A DNA stretch of 64,000 nucleotides, taken from contig NC_088357.1 in assembly GCF_036884655.1 (NCBI RefSeq), positions 12,317,501-12,381,500 on the forward strand, in the 5' to 3' direction. This DNA comes from Musa acuminata AAA Group (taxonomy: Eukaryota; Streptophyta; Magnoliopsida; Zingiberales; Musaceae). A model generated the notes under the pieces. That model did not search any database, was not told where the DNA came from, and was given only the letters and a program-made list of their open reading frames with translations. Positions 37,400 to 44,148 of this stretch are shown piece by piece; the stretch's first letter is position 1; the number at the start of each line of letters is the position of its first letter. The translations under genes and the position numbers were made by a program.

Positions 37400-40300
37400 G
37401 TATATATATACATACATATATACACATATATATATATGTATATATGTATATATGTATATATGTATATATATATATAATAGGTGAGATTTAAAAGACTGAA
37501 ATTAGCATGATTAGTTGAATCAACATAATTTAACAACATAATATCTGGGCTAATCACTTCTAACCATAATCTGTTGAATCTCGGATTTTGATGATGAAAC
37601 TAATTGATTGTGTTTAGATGTTTAACTGCATTTTGAGTAATGCAGGTCTACTCGATCAGGATTAGACAGTTGACGCAGGAGGAATTGACGTTGCGCCGGA
37701 GGAGATCACGTCAGGATATTGGACGGCAGAAGGTTTCGGACGTCGGGCATCGGGCCAAGGAGAGCGGAATTGCGCCAAGGATATCGGGGTTGCGGAGGTC
37801 AACCGCCGATTGGGCAACAAGCCGCAAGAGAAGACGATGCGCTGAAGAATCGGACGAAGCGCCAACCAATGACGTACCGGGCAACAGAATGTCAATTCGC
37901 GTTGTAATAACTGTCTAGATCGGAGTAGAGTTTTGGCTTGCATGTGCAGGATTAACTACGATAACGATGAAGACATAAAGCGAAACAAAGTGCGGAGTCA
38001 AGCACGAAGGATTCGTTGGGAGTTCAAGAGTTTGACGGAAGTCCGAAGGTTCGTCGGGAACGCTGTCGGAACTAGCCGAGAATGAGTAGGGAGCTTGCCG
38101 AAGGGTTTTTCGGAAGCTCGTCGGAAGGTTTGTGGGAAGTTCGCGGAGCTCGCCGAGAAAGATCGGAGCTTACCGAAGAAGCCCGTTGGAACTCACCAAG
38201 ATCAAATCGTGAAGTCTAGGAGCTTGCCGGGAGTCCGCAGAATGGTTTCCGATAGTTTATCGGAAGACCGCTGGAAGTTCGCCGGAAGAAGTCTTGACTT
38301 ACGGACTTTGTAATAGCTTAGGAAATGTCTTTAAATTCATAGTTAGCATGTTAATTAGGGTTAGGATTAGGTGTTAATCCTATAACCCAAGTAGGGGCCA
38401 ATTGGGCCCGAGTTCGGACTGGTTTGGGCCAAGTTTGGAGCCCAACCAGTGGGCTGAAATAGTGCAGGCGGTGGCACCGCCAGATTAGGCGGTGGCATCG
38501 CCCAAAACCCGAGATCTGAGCGATGGTACCGCCCAGCACCCGAGAGGTCCGGTGGTGGCACCGCCACCGACAAGCGGTGACACCGCCAGCCTCGGAAACC
38601 CAAGAGAATTCAAATTTTTGGAGCCCAAATTTGAATCCTCTTGGGGCCTATAAATACCCCTCAATTCTCAACTAAGATCACAACCTTTGAAAAGCAAAGT
38701 CTTAACAAGTCTAGTTTTCAAATTGCTTGAGTGTTCACCTCCCTTCTTCTTGTTTAAAAGAATTGTAAGAGTGTGAACCACTTGTAAAGGTTGTAAGAGG
38801 GGTATTAGTCCTTCCCCTACAAAGAGATTTACTAGTGAAAGTTGGGAGCCTCTTCGAAGAAGGCTTCGCAAGTGGATATAGGTCATTTTGACCGAACCAC
38901 TTTAAAACTACCTGTGTTCTCTGGTTTGCATCCTAATCTTGCCATTTACATACTGCAAACTTCTTTACTTAGTCACTACGCTTCCATACGCTTCTAAGTT
39001 ATCAAGCTTCCATATCGGTTTTCATCAATATTGGTTTTTTATCGTACGGAAGTTTTTAAACCAACGTCATTTTACCACTGCACTAATTCACCCCCCCCCT
39101 CTTAGTGCCGCTCCGATCCTAACACTTGTAGGCCACTACAATGTCAATACTTGATTCCAAATTGCCAATATGAGGTTTCATATGGCTCACAACACCACTA
39201 TTGTGATGGCAATTCTACTCTCGAATCTCAATCGCCATCATTGCATGACTCTGTACTATTCATGAATAGTCGTTAGCAATCATACTCATCCAACTATACC
39301 AACACAACAGCTACTACCCAAGTTAGATTTAATGAACAAGATGCCAAGACTTTCTAGTTTGATTCAACAATGATTCTAGTTTGATACATCGGTATCAAAT
39401 TTCATGGAAGTAGTATCATTCACGGGTTCTTCAAAATTCTAGTATTGATCTCCAACTACCTCCAGCAACAACATAGTGATCCTTTCGATAGTAGTAGACA
39501 CTAATAATAAATTCACATATTTACAAGTTTTTCAATTGTAATATACGTACCATGTATTTACTTGATACATTTTTAGAAGTTCTTAAAATGTATTCTTTGC
39601 ATATGGTTTACAATGGTTCATAAAAACATTTCAATTCATTTTTGACATAAAAAATATTATAAACTAAGTTTAGCAAGACAATTAGCAAATAATATTGGTA
39701 TAGAGCAGTAATTTAAAAAGTGTTAGGCACCAAAAGCCGCCAAAGTCCCACAACTCCCGAGGCACTAGATGCCCGCCCGAGCGAAACGAGGCACTCCTGA
39801 ATATTATAATTAAAATAATATACAACTAAATAGAAATATGCTAAACATGTTTATGAAGACCTGTATTAGAATTAAACTGCTTTGTACACTTGTCATTAGT
39901 TCTAAAAATCTACTGTTAACAATATATTACTTATTGTTAACAGTAGTTAGAGGGGAAAAAAAAACCGTTAACACTAGTAGAGGGGGAGAAAAAAACAAGC
40001 TAGAGAAAAGTGTCACCGATGGTTGACAATGAGGAAGGAGAAGGCAACAATGACGGAGGAAGTTGTAGACGATAGCAACAGCGGCGGAGGAAGCTGCGGA
40101 TGACAGTCGCGGTACCGGAGGAAGTTGCGGATGACAACTGTGACAGTGGCTGAAGCTGTGGACAGTGATAGCGACAGCAACGGAAGCTCCGGATGACGAC
40201 ATCATGAACAGAGGAAGCTTCTAAAGTGTACGTCAGTCGTGGAGGAAGCTGCGGTCCTCTCGCTCAATGGTAAAAGGAACTGCTAGCAACGACGGAAGAA

Positions 40301-43300
40301 AGCTACGAACAAAGGCTAAGTCGTCGAACCCGTCCATCAGCAACAAAGGATGCCTCGGTCCACTGCGTCTGGGGTAGAGGTAGCGGCAGAAAACATCAAC
40401 GGCAGAGGCAGGAGCGCTAGCTAGGGTTGATCGCTCAGGGTCGTGCGGGAGTGGCTTTTGCAGGTAAGAAGTGGTTAGTTGGTTTAATCAAACAAACTAG
40501 CAATTGTTGAATCAAACCAAATTTAAAAGTCTAGTTCAGTTCAACTGTTTGAACCGGGCGCTCACCTAAGGCACCTGATGCCTGAGTTTGAGTGAGCGCC
40601 TAGGCGACGCCTCATTGAAGCGCGCCACCTGGTTCACTGTTGGGACCCTCGAACCTCGCCTCACCTTGCCTCGCCTTGCCCGAACGCTTAGGCGAACACC
40701 CGAGATCCCGAGCGCCCATTTAAATCACTGGTACAGAGTGAGATTTAGTGTTTTGATTGAGTGAACCTCAAGATCCCGAGTGCCCATTTAAATCACTAGT
40801 ACAGAGTGAGATTTAGTGTTTTGATTGAGTGAACCTCAAGATCATTTGGACTACAACTATTTTAATCTAGTTAATTAATGTTTGAGCTAGATCAAAAGGC
40901 AAATGTTCATGAGAACATTTCTTTGAGGTTTTATCTTCTAATTTTCTATTTGACAAATCTAAAGTAGTCAACATAATTTGTGCTCATTATATCATGGGCA
41001 AATGAAGACAATTTTCTAGTTGCCATAACCAATGCAAATGTCTACTATATAGCAAACATGCATTTACATTTTTCATTATTCACACATTTTAAACTTATCA
41101 TGAGCTAAAGCGTTCTCTAGCACACCCAGTTTTAAACATTGCTTCTGTACTATATTTTATAGTTTGATCACCATGAAAAGTGAGGTAAATGAGCAGTATA
41201 AAAGATGTGTGCACTAAAAGGTATCATGGCTTGAAGCTATGACAGAAAGAATAGTAAAGCAAAAACAAACAGAAAGAAAGAAATTTAATATAACGTGATC
41301 TAGGAAGGTCATTGCCTGATTAGCAACCCTAACCACTGAAGTAGTCAAAAAATTCAGGCATGATCATAAAAGGAACCTTTCTGATTTATCAGGCCATACA
41401 ATTTCCACTAAAAAATATAAGATAACAGAATTTGCAGGATAGAAATTACATACAATAAGGATTAAATGGTAAGACTTCTGAACATCTAGTAGTATGATTA
41501 ACACATTTCACTTTCTAATGTTAATTAATATTGCTTTACTTGCAGAAAGATATAAATAAAGATTTTAAATTGCAAAGGTAAGACTAACCTGGTTCATCTC
41601 AGATACAAGCTGATTGAGCATCTTCAAGCCTATAGAATAATGACCTGATGATGCCTGAAACACAGAAATCAAGGATCTTACAATAAGCAATAAATGAAAC
41701 CTTCAAAACTAGTGTACAAACTCCACGTGGATCAGATGATAAATTTAGCAAACAAATGATGCCTGAAAGAAGATGTATTTGGATGTCTTCTATGAAATTT
41801 CATCATTGCAACTTTGCATACAGAAAGTAGCAACATAATTTGAACCATGGTTTGACATTTTGGTTACCAACTCCATTATAGTCCATGGCCAAACCAGCAC
41901 AGATCCAGTCCATGCTGTGCCAGCAAAACCAACACATGAATGGGAGAGGAGAAGGAGAAGAAGAAGATGAAGAGGAGGAGCAGGAAAAGGAGGAGTACTA
42001 GACAGTAAGCCCTGTACTGCAATTGGACTGTCTAAAAATGAGCAGTCAGTGTCCTGGTTCACCAATAAATTTCGCCTGGTACATTGGATAAAATAGTGTT
42101 CCCTGATCCAAACATCTTGCATACGAAATTTCAGATTCTAACAATCTAGTCCTTCATATGGCAACAAACCACGTAATTTTGTGATAATGAGGACAATAAA
42201 CAGAAAGCACCATCATTGTCACAAACCCATCTTGATGGACTGATCTCTTATTCACATTATTTCACAATTTTAGCATCCATTGTTCATTCTAGATAGTAAT
42301 TATGTGATTCCTTAGATTGGCAGAAATCATTTGAGACAAGGAATCTGAAAATTTTACTACATATGTATTATTTATTGATCTTTTCTTCTTATAGGGTGTT
42401 TTTTGAACAACTGGCTGACAATTAAAACAAAAATTCAATGAACCAGATGCATCCACAACAGAAAATGTATGCTCAAACATGAGCAAACAACAAATTTAAT
42501 TATATCAAATATGGCTCAGTAATTGGCTGAACATAGCATTTCAAGTATTTCCATCATCTACAGTGAAATTTAAACCCATTCAGGTTACTGTAAAATTTCC
42601 CCATCATTTCCTAGCCATTTATAACTAATTCAGGTGCCCCACAATCAGGAACCTTGATCTCAACAACAAAATCTGACAAATATAACAGATTTCAATGTCT
42701 AAACCATAGAGTGAACAAAAACAGCTAGCTTAAACAAAATAGAGAATGAAAATATGTCAATGATTAGGGCTTCGCTAAAAACTCAAGTATTTGATACAGT
42801 GCAGCCAAACTGCATAGACATGCCATTGAAATATTCTGGTTAGAGGTAAGCATCAAAGAGGTAAATTTGAATGAGACATTCAGCTCAAATATAACAAATC
42901 CAAAAGTTCCATTGAAGACTTTTATCAAGGCCCAAGAAATACTGACAGACAAAAAATGGATCGATTATAATTTGAATCTCAGTTTAAGGTAATTCATACA
43001 GCACAAAATATATCTCTTGCCAGTAGGTTGTAAACACGTAGTTCAGTTGTATGTCACATATCTGCCGAAATGGAGTCTTTATCATCCTTTTCAAGATTAT
43101 AAATCAAAAACACAAGACAGTTAGTCTCTACTCCTATAAAGATAAAACAGAACTTAGACATCTTTTGCACCATTCTTTTATTTTGCAAATGAGGCACAAT
43201 ATTTTATCTACCACAGAGCAACATAAGTATGTCAACCAAGCTAACAACTAACTCATACGCATATGACATGCCAGGACATGAGAGTTTGGTCCTTACCTTG

Positions 43301-44063
43301 AACTCAACATATCTGTCTGACAATTATCTGAAACACGTAATCTCAATGTTTTTCATGAATTTTGAATAAATACATAAACTCAACAAGTAAAGGAACTATC
43401 TATCACTTGGTAGTTGGTAGTTAGCAAAATCACAAGACTTCCATATGAAATGATGATGGATTCAGCTGCTTGGTCATTAATGAGTTTGAGATTTATACTT
43501 AAAGGTATATGTAGAACCTAGCTAGGCAGATGCAGAATCATGTCTAACAATTAGTTGTACCTTCAGCACAACAGAATAAGCCCTGGCCTTGCCTCAGAAA
43601 AATAATACTAGATTGAGTTCTACCTCCAAGGAAAAGGATATTCCATGAAAAGTAAAAGTCAGTTTTTACAAAACTTTAGGCTGTGTTTATCATCTGCGTC
43701 ACTTCAGGTTGTGTGCTCACTTACGTATATAGCAAGGTTAACCAGTGACAATAGCCATAATAAGGTGACAAAATTCGACAGTGGATAATCAATATAAGAT
43801 TTATGCATGGAACTCAAGGATAAAATGAACTTTACGGAGTAAAAGAAGAACCTACACATCTTTGTTATTCTTTAGTTTAAAAACTGGTGTTCAAGTTAGA
43901 TTAATTTGTTCTGTAGGCACCAATTCATCCCAACTGCATCCAATTTAAGCATGGCATGTAGCTAGTGGAAGCATGCAGTCTAAGTCAAAGATCTCAAAGA
44001 TCATTAAGATGTGAAGAGCATAACAAATTCACTATGCAGAAACAGAGAAAAGGGAAGGAGATA

Positions 44064-44148
<85 letters not shown>

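Noticed and set aside
39927..40205. 92-codon Ser/Ala/Val-rich minus frame
   Set aside because: Low-complexity product of trinucleotide-like repeats in the hAT-like element; no transposase motif.
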